Source of the DNA: DASQHY01 sp035602605
GTDB lineage: Bacteria; Acidobacteriota; Terriglobia; Acidiferrales; UBA7541
Length of the DNA stretch: 18,691 nucleotides
Direction of reading: 5' to 3'
NCBI GenBank assembly: GCA_035602605.1
Contig: DATNLZ010000131.1
Location: 1 to 18,691, forward strand
This document shows positions 7,282 to 15,900 of the stretch, piece by piece. The notes beneath the pieces were generated by a model. That model searched no databases, was not told where the DNA came from, and saw only the letters and a program-made list of their open reading frames with translations. The position numbers and the translations under genes were made by a program. Within the stretch, counting starts at the first letter, position 1. Every line of letters begins with the position of its first letter.

Positions 7282-8562
7282 TCATGCATGTTTGCTCACG
7301 TCAAGCAAGACGTTCCCGAAGCGATGAACTTCTTCGAGCGTGTTGTAATGCACCAGAGAAACACGAACGCCTCCGCTCTCGCTCAGGCGAAGCCGCTTCA
7401 TCAGGCGCGGTGTGTACATATGCCCGTCGCGCACGCCAACCCCTGCTTCCGCCAATCGCTCAGTGACGACCTGGGGGGAGGACTTTTCCAAATTGAAGCA
7501 GATCGTCGGCACGCGCTCCCCGATTCTCTGTTCTTCATTAATCCCGTAGACGTATGCCCCGCACTCACCGAGTACCCGCAGCGTTTCACGAGATAACGAC
7601 GCCTCATACTCACGAATGGCATTCATTGCTCGCACCAGATTCGTCCTTCGCGAACCTGATGCACCGCTGCCGCCATTGTCCGCCACGGTCTTTCCCAGCC
7701 ATTCCAGGTAGCAAATCGCAGCATCCATTCCTGCAACATTCTCGTAAATGAATGTGCCCGCTTCGATTTTTCCGGGTGGTTCGTCGGGGATGAAATCTTC
7801 GCGGAAGGTTGAAAGCCTCTGAAGTAGTTCGCGACGTCCCCACAAAAATCCCATATGAGGAGAGAATATTTTGTAACCAGAGCAGACTAGATAATCACAA
7901 TCGAATTTTTGCACGTCGATTGGTCCATGAGGAGCGTAATGCACACAGTCGAGAAAAAGTTCCGCTCCGGCGGCGTGAGCGAGCTTGGCTGCCGCTGCAA
8001 CATCCACAATGGAACCGATCGCATTCGAAGTGGCCGTGCATGCCACCAGGCGCGTTTTGGAGGACAGCAGAGCCTGGAGATCCTCGGCGTGAAGGTTGGC
8101 GTCCTCGCGCATCTTCCACCAGAGAACTTTTGCTCCTTCTTTTTCCAAGGCCAGCCAAGTGGCTATATTGGCTTCATGATCCATGTCACTGACAATGATC
8201 TCGTTTCGCGGACCAAGCGTCTGTCCAAGCGCCATACTCACTAACCGAATAAATGAAGTCGCGTTCATGCCAAAGGCTATTTCACTCGGATCGCGAGCGT
8301 TCAAAAAACTGGCAACACTCTGGCGAGCTCGAGCGATAGTTGCATCCACTTCCTGGCTTTTTGCATAGCGGCCTCCCCGCTGGACGTTGCATTCCAGCAG
8401 ATGCTTGTTGACCGCATCAAGCACGATCTGCGGAATCTGAGCGCCTGCAGCATTGTCTAAAAATACAAACTGCGGGGCTCGGTGCAGCGCCGGAAACAGC
8501 GAACGAACGCTGTCGATCGGAAACTGTGTTGAGGTCCTTGCGAGCAGCTCGGGATTTGGCAA
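7282..8562 (-). CDS. Aminotransferase class V PLP enzyme, cysteine-desulfurase-like (VC1184 group)
   Basis: A 426-residue cytoplasmic PLP-dependent enzyme. I place the start at TTG 8562 because AAAGGAG (8568-8574) lies 5 bases upstream. The frame is open to an ATG at 8637 that has no ribosome binding site and adds 25 residues not expected in the family. Motifs on this numbering: FPIDSVRSLFPAL at the N-terminus, FLDNAAGAQ, DMDHEAN (H129), LDCVHYAPH (D205, H208) and CSGYKIFSPHMGF with K231 as the Schiff-base lysine. Near the C-terminus, GVGVRDGHMYTP and RVSLVHYNTLEEV are typical of the VC1184-type subfamily. The position of the sulfur-carrying cysteine of SufS (GHHCA) is tyrosine here (Y383), so a real desulfurase role is unlikely. 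The reaction is unknown; cleavage, epimerisation or transamination of an amino compound is possible. It is divergent from the FAD oxidase gene, with which it may share regulation. Confidence 0.88.
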   Translation of the reverse strand: MPNPELLARTSTQFPIDSVRSLFPALHRAPQFVFLDNAAGAQIPQIVLDAVNKHLLECNVQRGGRYAKSQEVDATIARARQSVASFLNARDPSEIAFGMNATSFIRLVSMALGQTLGPRNEIIVSDMDHEANIATWLALEKEGAKVLWWKMREDANLHAEDLQALLSSKTRLVACTATSNAIGSIVDVAAAAKLAHAAGAELFLDCVHYAPHGPIDVQKFDCDYLVCSGYKIFSPHMGFLWGRRELLQRLSTFREDFIPDEPPGKIEAGTFIYENVAGMDAAICYLEWLGKTVADNGGSGASGSRRTNLVRAMNAIREYEASLSRETLRVLGECGAYVYGINEEQRIGERVPTICFNLEKSSPQVVTERLAEAGVGVRDGHMYTPRLMKRLRLSESGGVRVSLVHYNTLEEVHRFGNVLLDVSKHA

Positions 8563-8639
8563 TCGGTCTCCTTTGGAATACCGCACCTGGTTCACAAGAA
8601 GTGAATCCACGCGCCTACCCAAAAATCTGCGTCCCACTC

Positions 8640-8663
8640 TACATTTGTATTATTACCTGTCAA
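8640..8663 (-). promoter_or_regulatory. Candidate -35 box with BlaI-type TACA-NN-TGTA dyad, upstream of the PLP enzyme
   Basis: Reading the minus strand, TTGACA (8663-8658) is followed by the dyad TACAAATGTA (8649-8640), in the place where a promoter spacer would be. The TACA-N2-TGTA core is the shape recognised by BlaI/MecI/PenR-type repressors, and such an overlap with a TTGACA box is typical of their targets. The -10 position at the proper distance reads AGAGTG, which is poor, so the promoter may be weak, decayed or not one at all. No BlaI-like gene is in the window. Confidence 0.3.
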
Positions 8664-8849
8664 GTGCATCCCTATGGGGTACATTTCCTGAGACAATTCG
8701 GTTCAAGACCATTGAGTGCTCGCATTTTCCGGCGGGTGAGTGATGCGGAACCTCATATCGAGCGGACCCGAGGTCGCTGTGTGCATGTACCCACTTACGA
8801 GGCATCATTACGCGGCGAACCTTACCGGCCCCAAGCACCGGTCGTTGGC

Positions 8850-10280
8850 ATGGATAAGAGATACGGAATGAAGCACGCCATCGAAGACGTTTACTCCGCG
8901 CTGCGGGGTCGATTCCAAGGTGACTTGATACGGCCGGGTGACGCTGGCTATTCCGATGCGCGGGAAATCTGGAATGGATTGGTCGCTCGCAACCCTGGGC
9001 TGATCGCTCGATGTGACGATGTCCCCGACATCCAGGCTGCGGTGCGTGCTGCAGCCGCGGTGAATGTTCTGACCGCGGTCCGCTGCGGCGGTCACAGCCT
9101 GGCGGGGTTCAGCACTTGTGAAGGCGGAATGGTGATAGATCTATCCCGCATGCGGTCGGCGAGTGTTGACCAAGAAAATCGCCGCGGCCGTTTCGCCGGA
9201 GGGTGTCTTCTCGGCACTGTTGACCGCGCTACTCAGAGTGTAGGTCTCGTGTACCCCTCCGGAGTGGTCTCGCACACCGGTGCATCTGGACTGATCTTGG
9301 GAGGAGGGTTTGGATGGCTGACGCGCTTGCACGGCCTGTCCTGCGATAACGTCGAAGGCTTCACCGTAGTAGTCGCTGACGGATCGCTGCTGCACGCAAG
9401 CGCGAAGGACAATCCTGATCTGTTCTGGGCATTACGGGGTGGCGGCGGCAACTTCGGTGTAGTGACCGAATTTGAAGTGAAACTCCACCCATTGACTTCG
9501 GTCCTGTTTGCTACCGGGATGTGTCGGGGAGACGATATCACTCGAGTCCTGCAATACTGGCGAGAGTTCATGCCGCAGGCTTCGGACAACTTGAAATGGA
9601 GTTTCTCGTTGCGATTGGCTCCAGAAGTCGAAAATGTTCCTGTGGAGCTCCGTGGCCAGCCAGTAGCAAGCGAATCCGTAGTCTGGGTTGGGGATTCCGC
9701 CGAAGCAGGCGCTCATGTGGATCAAGCTCTGTCTATTTGTGGTGCAACAGGGGTAACCAAGGGCGTGATCTCCTTCCTCAATCTGCAGACCATGGCAGAT
9801 TGGGAGTTCCCGCCGGGACGACGCTATTACACCAAGTCCGGATATCTGAAAAATCTCGATGACCACAGTATTGGCTGCATGGTAGAAGCCCTGTCTACGA
9901 TTCCCTCGCCGATGAGCCAGATCGAAATCGCGTACCAGGGCGGAGCGGTGACCCGGATCGGTGCGGGCGAGACAGCGTTTGGCGATCGCAGTTCTCCATT
10001 CATTGTTAATATCTTGGGAAACTGGATAGACCCGGCAGACGATGCCGTGAACATATCGTGGACGCGCAATTTGTTTGCGACGTTACGGCCGTCCATGACC
10101 CCCGGTGTCTATGTCAATTTCATGAGTGGCGACGAAGAAGACCGCACTCCCGAAGCGTACCGCGAACGCTGGGAGCGACTTGTCGCCATCAAGACACGCT
10201 ACGATCCGAAAAACTTCTTTCGCTTGAACCAGAATATTTCTCCCCAGAAAACAACCAACAATCCGCGTCCCGACCAATGA
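8850..10280 (+). CDS. FAD-linked oxidase, berberine-bridge / 6-hydroxynicotine-oxidase class
   Basis: A 476-residue flavoprotein oxidase of the PCMH/VAO fold with a BBE C-terminal domain. The ATG at 8850 gives the usual family length; an in-frame ATG at 8868 is the alternative. The frame is open to 8526, but the upstream residues look random. FAD-binding elements are LTAVRCGGHSLAG, with H82 as the expected covalent 8-alpha-histidyl site, SGLILGGGFGWLTRLHGL, and DLFWALRGGGGNFGVVTEF. The position of the second (cysteinyl) FAD link of bicovalent family members aligns with V140, so single covalent attachment is predicted. The C-terminus YDPKNFFRLNQNISP is the BBE signature. Members oxidise alcohols, sugars or amine-containing rings with oxygen or another acceptor. 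No signal peptide is seen. It is flanked by the divergent PLP enzyme and the convergent NTF2-like gene. Substrate unknown. Confidence 0.9.
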   Translation: MDKRYGMKHAIEDVYSALRGRFQGDLIRPGDAGYSDAREIWNGLVARNPGLIARCDDVPDIQAAVRAAAAVNVLTAVRCGGHSLAGFSTCEGGMVIDLSRMRSASVDQENRRGRFAGGCLLGTVDRATQSVGLVYPSGVVSHTGASGLILGGGFGWLTRLHGLSCDNVEGFTVVVADGSLLHASAKDNPDLFWALRGGGGNFGVVTEFEVKLHPLTSVLFATGMCRGDDITRVLQYWREFMPQASDNLKWSFSLRLAPEVENVPVELRGQPVASESVVWVGDSAEAGAHVDQALSICGATGVTKGVISFLNLQTMADWEFPPGRRYYTKSGYLKNLDDHSIGCMVEALSTIPSPMSQIEIAYQGGAVTRIGAGETAFGDRSSPFIVNILGNWIDPADDAVNISWTRNLFATLRPSMTPGVYVNFMSGDEEDRTPEAYRERWERLVAIKTRYDPKNFFRLNQNISPQKTTNNPRPDQ

Positions 10281-10391
10281 CCTTACTTGCGGCCAATTGG
10301 AAAGCAAAAGTCTATCGAAGAACGTCCAGTCGCCGCACCGCAGCGTTCCGGGGTTAGCAAAGAAGTGATCAGAGTAATTCCTACAGGCGCA

Positions 10392-10859
10392 TTAGGGATT
10401 AACTGAGTAATGACTGTGAATCATCTTCCATTTTCCATCCTGTTTGGCGTAGACCTCGGTGGCCTTTTCGCTGACACTACGGGAGGTTCCCTTTTCCGTC
10501 CAATGTTCGCTGATGTAATAGGTCAGCACGGCCACATCACGCGAGGGAAACTGTGCTTTCGGCTCCACCATCTCGAAAAATTGATTCTCTTGATTCTTTG
10601 CAGCCGAGGAGAATTCGCGTACCAGCCGATCTCGTCCAGTGAACCGATACGCTTCGCCCGGGTGAAAGTGCGTTACATGCTCATCGAATACCTGTGCGAG
10701 AAACTGCGTGTCATTACTTATCGCCGCTTTCTGGAATCTCGCTGCAGTCTCCAATACTTCACTCGTGGGATCGGAGTCTGCATCCACAATGCGAAGTCCC
10801 GGCAGACCGAGAAAGCCCAGAACGGCCACCAGTAAAGCCGCCTGCGTGGCTTGTTTCAT
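10392..10859 (-). CDS. Exported SnoaL/DUF4440-like (NTF2-fold) protein
   Basis: A 155-residue protein with a signal peptide (TQAALLVAVLGFLGLPGL). The ATG at 10859 is preferred because AGGGAGA stands upstream. An in-frame ATG 24 bases earlier (10883) lacks a good site and belongs to a tandem repeat of the start region. The mature part, SEVLETAARFQKAAISNDTQ ... HFHPGEAYRFTGRDRLVREF ... VAVLTYYISEHW ... DGKWKMIHSHYS, is the cone-shaped alpha+beta NTF2 fold seen in SnoaL_3/DUF4440 proteins. Most have unknown roles; some bind small ligands or act as isomerases or cyclases. It is the distal gene of the minus-strand series after receptor 2 and amidohydrolase 2, separated by a remnant gene. It parallels the small lipocalin-like protein that ends cassette 1. 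It faces the FAD oxidase tail to tail. Confidence 0.8.
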   Translation of the reverse strand: MKQATQAALLVAVLGFLGLPGLRIVDADSDPTSEVLETAARFQKAAISNDTQFLAQVFDEHVTHFHPGEAYRFTGRDRLVREFSSAAKNQENQFFEMVEPKAQFPSRDVAVLTYYISEHWTEKGTSRSVSEKATEVYAKQDGKWKMIHSHYSVNP

Positions 10860-10890
10860 GATTTGAATTCTCCCTTGCTTCATAATTTGA
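10850..10890 (-). repeat. Imperfect tandem repeat duplicating the start region of the NTF2-like gene
   Basis: On the minus strand TCAAATTATGAAGCAAG (10890-10874) recurs 24 bases later as TCAAATCATGAAACAAG (10866-10850), 15 of 17 bases identical. Each copy carries an in-frame ATG-AA(G/A)-CAA. Only the second has the AGGGAGA site before it, and that site is in the segment between the copies. This probably arose by slippage or a small duplication. Confidence 0.65.
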
Positions 10891-10895
10891 TTCTG

Positions 10896-10911
10896 ACTCG
10901 AGAACTCGAGT
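10896..10911. promoter_or_regulatory. ACTCGAG-AA-CTCGAGT dyad upstream of the NTF2-like gene
   Basis: A perfect inverted repeat with 7-base arms and a 2-base centre; each arm contains CTCGAG. It lies 37 bases before the preferred ATG at 10859 and just upstream of the duplicated start region. Position and symmetry suit an operator, but no regulator is present nearby. Confidence 0.35.
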
Positions 10912-10934
10912 GCCGAGAGCGTGACCGGCACCCG

Positions 10935-10958
10935 AGACGTGCACCCGGATTCACGTCT
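10935..10958. other. Small hairpin in the spacer between remnant and NTF2-like gene
   Basis: AGACGTG (10935-10941) pairs with CACGTCT (10952-10958) around a 10-base loop. No T-run follows on either strand, so it is not a standard intrinsic terminator. It could be an mRNA hairpin separating the distal gene from the operon. Confidence 0.3.
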
Positions 10959-11023
10959 ATTTAGCGGACGCAGTATGTTGAAATTCTCCAAGGCTCCCAG
11001 GAGTTCTGGCCTGCGAAAGACCG

Positions 11024-11212
11024 CTACTTGACAATGACGCCGTTTTTGACCACGTGCCTTGGATTCCGAAGGAAGATTGCACTTTGCAACGGATCCCCAT
11101 CAATGACAAGAAGTGTCGGTTTCTCCTGAGCAGCAGCCGTGAAAGACACGAACACGAACATCAAAACCACGCTACGTCGCGTTGCAGGTTTCACGGTCAT
11201 TTTTCGGCTCAC
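11024..11212 (-). pseudogene. Collapsed exported amidohydrolase: signal peptide joined to a C-terminal tail
   Basis: A 62-codon frame (GTG at 11212; in-frame ATG at 11200). From the ATG it starts with a convincing signal peptide (RRSVVLMFVFVSFTAAAQ). After only a few residues it reads LLVIDGDPLQ ... LRNPRHVVKNGVIVK. This is the usual C-terminal strand pair of imidazolonepropionase/amidohydrolase-1 proteins (typically 'DLLVIDGDPL-x-D-I-x-x-L ... VMKDGKVV'). The whole TIM barrel and all metal ligands are missing, so the frame looks like an internal deletion that stayed in phase. The tail is of a different amidohydrolase subfamily from the intact gene just upstream, whose TAA is two bases away. 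It could still be translated as a tiny secreted peptide. The remnant reading is inferred from motif order. Confidence 0.6.
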
Positions 11213-11214
11213 AT

Positions 11215-12933
11215 TTAGTGCAATGTAGCATATGCGCCGGGCTCCCGATAAACGACCTTACCGTCAAGTATAGTCAGCAAAACGCGGATGGCGCGGATCT
11301 TAGCCGCGGGAACGGTCAGAAAATCCTCGGACAGGATCACAAGATCAGCCAATTTACCGCACTCCAGAGATCCCCTGTTATCCTCGTCAAAAGTAAGGTA
11401 GGCGTTGTTGATGGTCATCATTCGCAACGCCTCCTCGCGAGTCAATTTTTGATCAGCGCCCAATACACCCCAGAGGCGAGTATCGCGTGTCACGAAGAAA
11501 TACATGATCCAGAATGGGTTGGCCGGAACCAGTGACCAGTCACTTCCACCACCGACTCGCAGTCCGGCATCGAGCCAATCCCGAGCTCTCATGGCTTTGG
11601 CCGCTCGCTCCGGTCCCCAATTGTCCACCATGGTTTGTGCGGCCATATAGGGATGGAACTGAGTAGAGAGCGTTATATCCAAAGCTTTGATACGCCGGAA
11701 TTGATCGGGGCGCGTGTAATGAGCGTGCTCAATAACCCACCGCTTTCGCACGATGGGTAGATCCTGGTTCGCTTTGCCATAGGTGTCCAAAACAATATCC
11801 ATAGCTTTGTCTCCAACGGTATGAATACTCCCCCGCCAACCAAGGCGGTTGGCCTCCGACAAAACTGCCTGGAAGGTGTCCGTCGGAATCCTCTGCAGAC
11901 CGTAGAACGGTCCAGGGGTCTTGACGCGGGCAGTCCCTTCGTAAGGTTGGCTCATCAGGGCAGCTTCGAATCCGCCGTCAATTCCGAACTCACCAATTCC
12001 GTCGATGCGAAGCAGGGGATTGCCAAACCCGGTACTGACGCCCCAGTCGCGAAGCTTCTCGATCAGCGTAGCCGCCGGCAAGCGATGGTCTAGATTGAGG
12101 TTCATGCTGACTCGTAGCGTCAACTCACCCCTATTCCACAGTTCTTCATAGGCACGCATGTCGTCGGGATTGATTCCCGGCTCCCGAATTCCGGTGATCC
12201 CCACAGCGTTCTCTTTTTTCTGCGCGTAGCGAATTGCTTCCAATTTCTGAGCATGAGTGGGAACAGGGATAAGTTTATTCGCCAGCGCCATGGCATTGTC
12301 AACCAACAGCCCAGTCGGTTCCCCGGTATTTGGATCTTTTTCAATGTGACCGCCTGGAGGAGAAGCGGTATCGCGCGTCATCCCCAGTGTTCGCAGGGCC
12401 ATCGAATTTAGGTACATCGTGTGTCCGCCTTGGACCACCACTGGATTGTTGGGAGCGACCGAATCGAGGTCGTGACGATTAGGTGTGCGTCGTTCGGAGA
12501 GTTGTTCCGGAAGCCATCCGGACGTGGTGTAAACGGTGGCGCCGGCAGGACTCTGGTCCACCTTAACTTTGATGGCGTTGAGCATCTCGATGATCGAAGG
12601 CACGAGTGCAACTTCGACGCCCAGATACTGATCGAGAGCCTTGCTGAGCATGTGATAGTGATCGTCGATCAAACCCGGGATGACGGTCTTACCTTGAACA
12701 TCAATTACGTTGGTCGAAGGGCCAACAAGCGCAAGCACTCGTTTATTATCATCAACGGCCAGGATTCTGTTGCCGCGGATAGCGATCGCCTGCTTGACGC
12801 TAAACCGCTTGTCTACGGTAACGACCTTTGCGTTATGAAGAATAAGGTCGGGCACAACGAATTGCTGCGCTGGGAGTGCAAGCTCACCGGTCAGTATGCA
12901 GAGTGGAAACAGCCACACACACTGTCTAAACAT
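11215..12933 (-). CDS. Exported YtcJ-type metal-dependent amidohydrolase 2
   Basis: A 572-residue amidohydrolase family 3 protein, the counterpart of the enzyme at 5017-6735. The ATG at 12933 was chosen for the strong GGGAGGGG site before it and a signal peptide (CVWLFPLCILTGELALPAQ); the frame is open 12 codons further. Motifs are IDDHYHM (H92, H94), GGHTMYLNSMAL, GIGEFGIDGG (E315, D319), SIHTVGDKAMD (H371), VIEHAHY (H403) and GGGSDWSLVPAN (D465). Where enzyme 1 has lysine K321 at the putative bridging-ligand position, this one has glutamate E315, so the metal site or substrate may differ. The C-terminus carries KLADLVILSEDF and LTILDGKVVY, the outer beta-sandwich. It starts 51 bases after TonB-dependent receptor 2 and is probably co-transcribed. 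Periplasmic hydrolysis of a receptor-imported compound is the likely role; substrate unknown. Confidence 0.92.
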   Translation of the reverse strand: MFRQCVWLFPLCILTGELALPAQQFVVPDLILHNAKVVTVDKRFSVKQAIAIRGNRILAVDDNKRVLALVGPSTNVIDVQGKTVIPGLIDDHYHMLSKALDQYLGVEVALVPSIIEMLNAIKVKVDQSPAGATVYTTSGWLPEQLSERRTPNRHDLDSVAPNNPVVVQGGHTMYLNSMALRTLGMTRDTASPPGGHIEKDPNTGEPTGLLVDNAMALANKLIPVPTHAQKLEAIRYAQKKENAVGITGIREPGINPDDMRAYEELWNRGELTLRVSMNLNLDHRLPAATLIEKLRDWGVSTGFGNPLLRIDGIGEFGIDGGFEAALMSQPYEGTARVKTPGPFYGLQRIPTDTFQAVLSEANRLGWRGSIHTVGDKAMDIVLDTYGKANQDLPIVRKRWVIEHAHYTRPDQFRRIKALDITLSTQFHPYMAAQTMVDNWGPERAAKAMRARDWLDAGLRVGGGSDWSLVPANPFWIMYFFVTRDTRLWGVLGADQKLTREEALRMMTINNAYLTFDEDNRGSLECGKLADLVILSEDFLTVPAAKIRAIRVLLTILDGKVVYREPGAYATLH

Positions 12934-12984
12934 TTCCCCTCCCGCGTCCAGAAGAAACCGGAACCGCAACGTGGCCCTGCGTTT

Positions 12985-15900
12985 CTAGAACGAGTACTTC
13001 AACCCAAACTGGATTTCTCTGGCGTCATAGGCGGAGAAGATCTGCCCGAAATCGGCCGTGCCAAAGATTCGATTCGGCAGCTTAAAGTTTGGATGATTGA
13101 GAAGGTTGAAAAATTCTGCTCTGAACTCAAACTGCTGCGATTCGCGTACCTTGAAATTCTTTATGATCGAAGAATCGAACTGGTAGAAGTTAGGTCCACG
13201 GATAGTGTCCCGCCCGGCGTTTCCGAACTGCCCTGCCGGCTGAAGGGCAAACGCGGCTGTGTTGAAATATTTGTCCGGGGTGCGCTTGTCGATCGCATTC
13301 GGATCGCCCACTTGATTAGGGCGATCCTGAAAAACTCCCGTTCCGCTCCGATCGATGCCTAATAGCGGGGAAAATGGCAATCTGCCTTGTAGCGTGAGGA
13401 TGCCGGTTGTCGACCAGCCTCCGAAAAAGAAATCCCAAGCGCGGTTTTCGATGGCGAACTTTCTTCCCTTACCAAAGGGCAGATCGTAGATGTAATTCGC
13501 GACAAAACGATGACCGACGTCAAAAATGGACGGGCCCCATTCTGCGGCGATGTTACGCGAGTCCTGAGGCTTGTTGGAGTTTGCGGTGTTGGAGTTACCG
13601 CTCGATATGGTGTCCAGCGATTTTGCCCAAGTATAATTGGAGCTGAAACTCAGACCGCGGGAGAAGCTTTTCCGCATACTCAACGTAACCGCATTGTAAG
13701 AAGACCAGGAGTAAGCACCCATCAGGGAAACTCCCGCTGCCAAGTTCGGGTACGGGATCCGTTGCACCAAGGGGGTCGTACCCGGGACTGCCTGGTTGGG
13801 TGAAATCGACGCGGCTAACTTCGTTCCTTTGGTCCCAAGATAGTTGGCTTCCACCACCAGGTCGGAGGCAAGCTGTCGCTGCAAACCCAGGCTCCACTGC
13901 TGCATGTATCCATTGGGAGCATTTCTTGCAATGCCTTGGGCATTGGGCAATACAGTTCCCGTGCTGATCAGGGCAGTTTGCACTGGGATCAGCGCCGCGA
14001 GGTTGCTGTTGGTGAACGACTTGTTCCCAAAAAACGGCGGATTGAACGAAAGTCCGTTGCTGGCCACTACGTCGCGCGTATAAAAGATGCCGTAGCCGCC
14101 TCGCAACACGGTTCTAGCTTGGTCGTCGAAGGCGTAGGCGAATCCAATTCGCGGCGCGATTGCTTTGTAGTCGTTATCGACTAGGGCTCTGGGAAACCCC
14201 GCTTTGTCCGAGGTGACGAACGTGAGAGATGGGAAAGCCGCTAGTTTCGCAGCAGGATTGATTTCACCATGGTCGCTGGCAATAACGAATCGTCCGCCGG
14301 CCGTTAGATCGATATTTGCCCACTTGTTGTTTTTCTCAATCCAATGGGGAGTGAATTCAAATCGAATTCCAAGATTCACGGTAAGTCTTGTACTTACTTT
14401 CCAATCGTCTTGCACATAGGTACCAAAGCGCCATGATTGCAGGTGAACAAGATTGTCACCTACACCGGCTGCGGCAGTATTCGGCAAGCCCAGCAAAAAA
14501 TCGGCAAATGAATTTCCCGTACCCGTGGGATTCTGCGGATCGGCGGTGAATATATTCCGGAAAGTAAAGCTGCCCCGGGGCGACAGCAAGAAGCGAGTGC
14601 TGGGCAGCAATCTCTCGCCGCTGAAACCAACCTTGATGGTGTGGCGGCCGCGCACATAAGACAGGTCGTCAATCAGGGTGAAGGAATTGTTCCTCCAATT
14701 CAAGTCGAAGGTCGTCCCTCCAAACGAACTGAAGCCGAGGATGTTAAAGCCCGGCACACCATTGCTGAAGGTGCGATTGTCATTGCCCTGGATGCCGTTT
14801 GCGCCGGAAAAGTCGGACTTATTTTCCTGCGTTTGACGCGTTCCGGTGTAGTTGTACCCAATTCGTAGCTGGTTGATCACCGCCTGCGAGAAAAGGTGGG
14901 TCCACTGGAGTGCGGTGTTCACCCCACGGACGGAGGTATTCTGGCCAAATCCCGGAGGACTTACGGGAGCGGACGCGGTTTCGAAACTGGCGGTGCCGGG
15001 GACGGGGTTGAGGTCGCTGATATCAGAAAAAGTGAGCCGGCCGAAAATTGTATTGCTTGCATTGAAATTGTGATCAATCCTGGTGTTCACCTGATTCGAA
15101 TCGGTAATACGCTTTCCAAAGCCGGCATAGTTGCGTCCTAAACCCGACGATATATTCGGTTCCGGAATCAAAGCCAAAACGGCCTTCGCGACTGGGCTAA
15201 TGCGCTCGTCCGGAATTTGATTGTTGGCGAACGGCGTCGAGGTTTTGGTTGCCGGATTGAAGGTAGCTGGGTTGAATATAGGGGCCAGACCGCGGAAATC
15301 CCCTTTACGCATGGCCAATGTCGGAACGGCACTGGTAATGCTGATGCCCTTACGGACCCTGAGCCCCTCATAGTTTACGAAGAAGAATGTCTTACCATGA
15401 ATAATGGGTCCGCCAAGGGTTCCCCCAAACTGATTTTGCCGGAAAGGAGGGATGCTTCGACGGTCAAAGTAATTCTTCGAGTCGAGCTTGTCATTGCGCA
15501 CGAATTCCCACAGACTTCCGTGAGGACGATTAGTGCCCGATTTCAGCGTCACGTTAATTTGTGCGCCGTTCGTCGATCCAAATTCCGCGCTGTACATCCC
15601 CGATTGCACCTTGAATTCCTGGATGGCATCCACCGACGGAGACGCCGAAAGGTGGTTGTACGTTATGTCGTTGATCGAAATCCCGTCGATGAGGTATTGG
15701 TTAGCATCAGATCGATTGCCGTTGACATTGGGTGACTGGCCGGCCACGGCGAATGGTCCACTGAAGAGTCCCTGCGGTTCAGGAGTCGCTCCCGCTGTCA
15801 GCAGAATTAACTGCGAAAACTGACGTCCATTGAGAGGTAACTCTGTGACTCGCCGGTTTTCGATGAGCTCCCCTATATCTGAGGTTTGGCTGTTCACCAG

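Noticed and set aside
8526..8849. N-terminal extension of the FAD oxidase frame
   Set aside because: The residues look random and overlap the start of the divergent PLP enzyme gene; family length is met from ATG 8850.
10410..10835. 141-codon plus-strand frame opposite the NTF2-like gene
   Set aside because: Entirely antisense to the NTF2-like gene, which has a signal peptide, ribosome binding site and a recognisable fold.
12421..13362. 313-codon open frame on the plus strand across the amidohydrolase 2 / receptor 2 boundary
   Set aside because: It lies antisense to two well-supported genes, spans their junction and has no recognisable domain or ribosome binding site.
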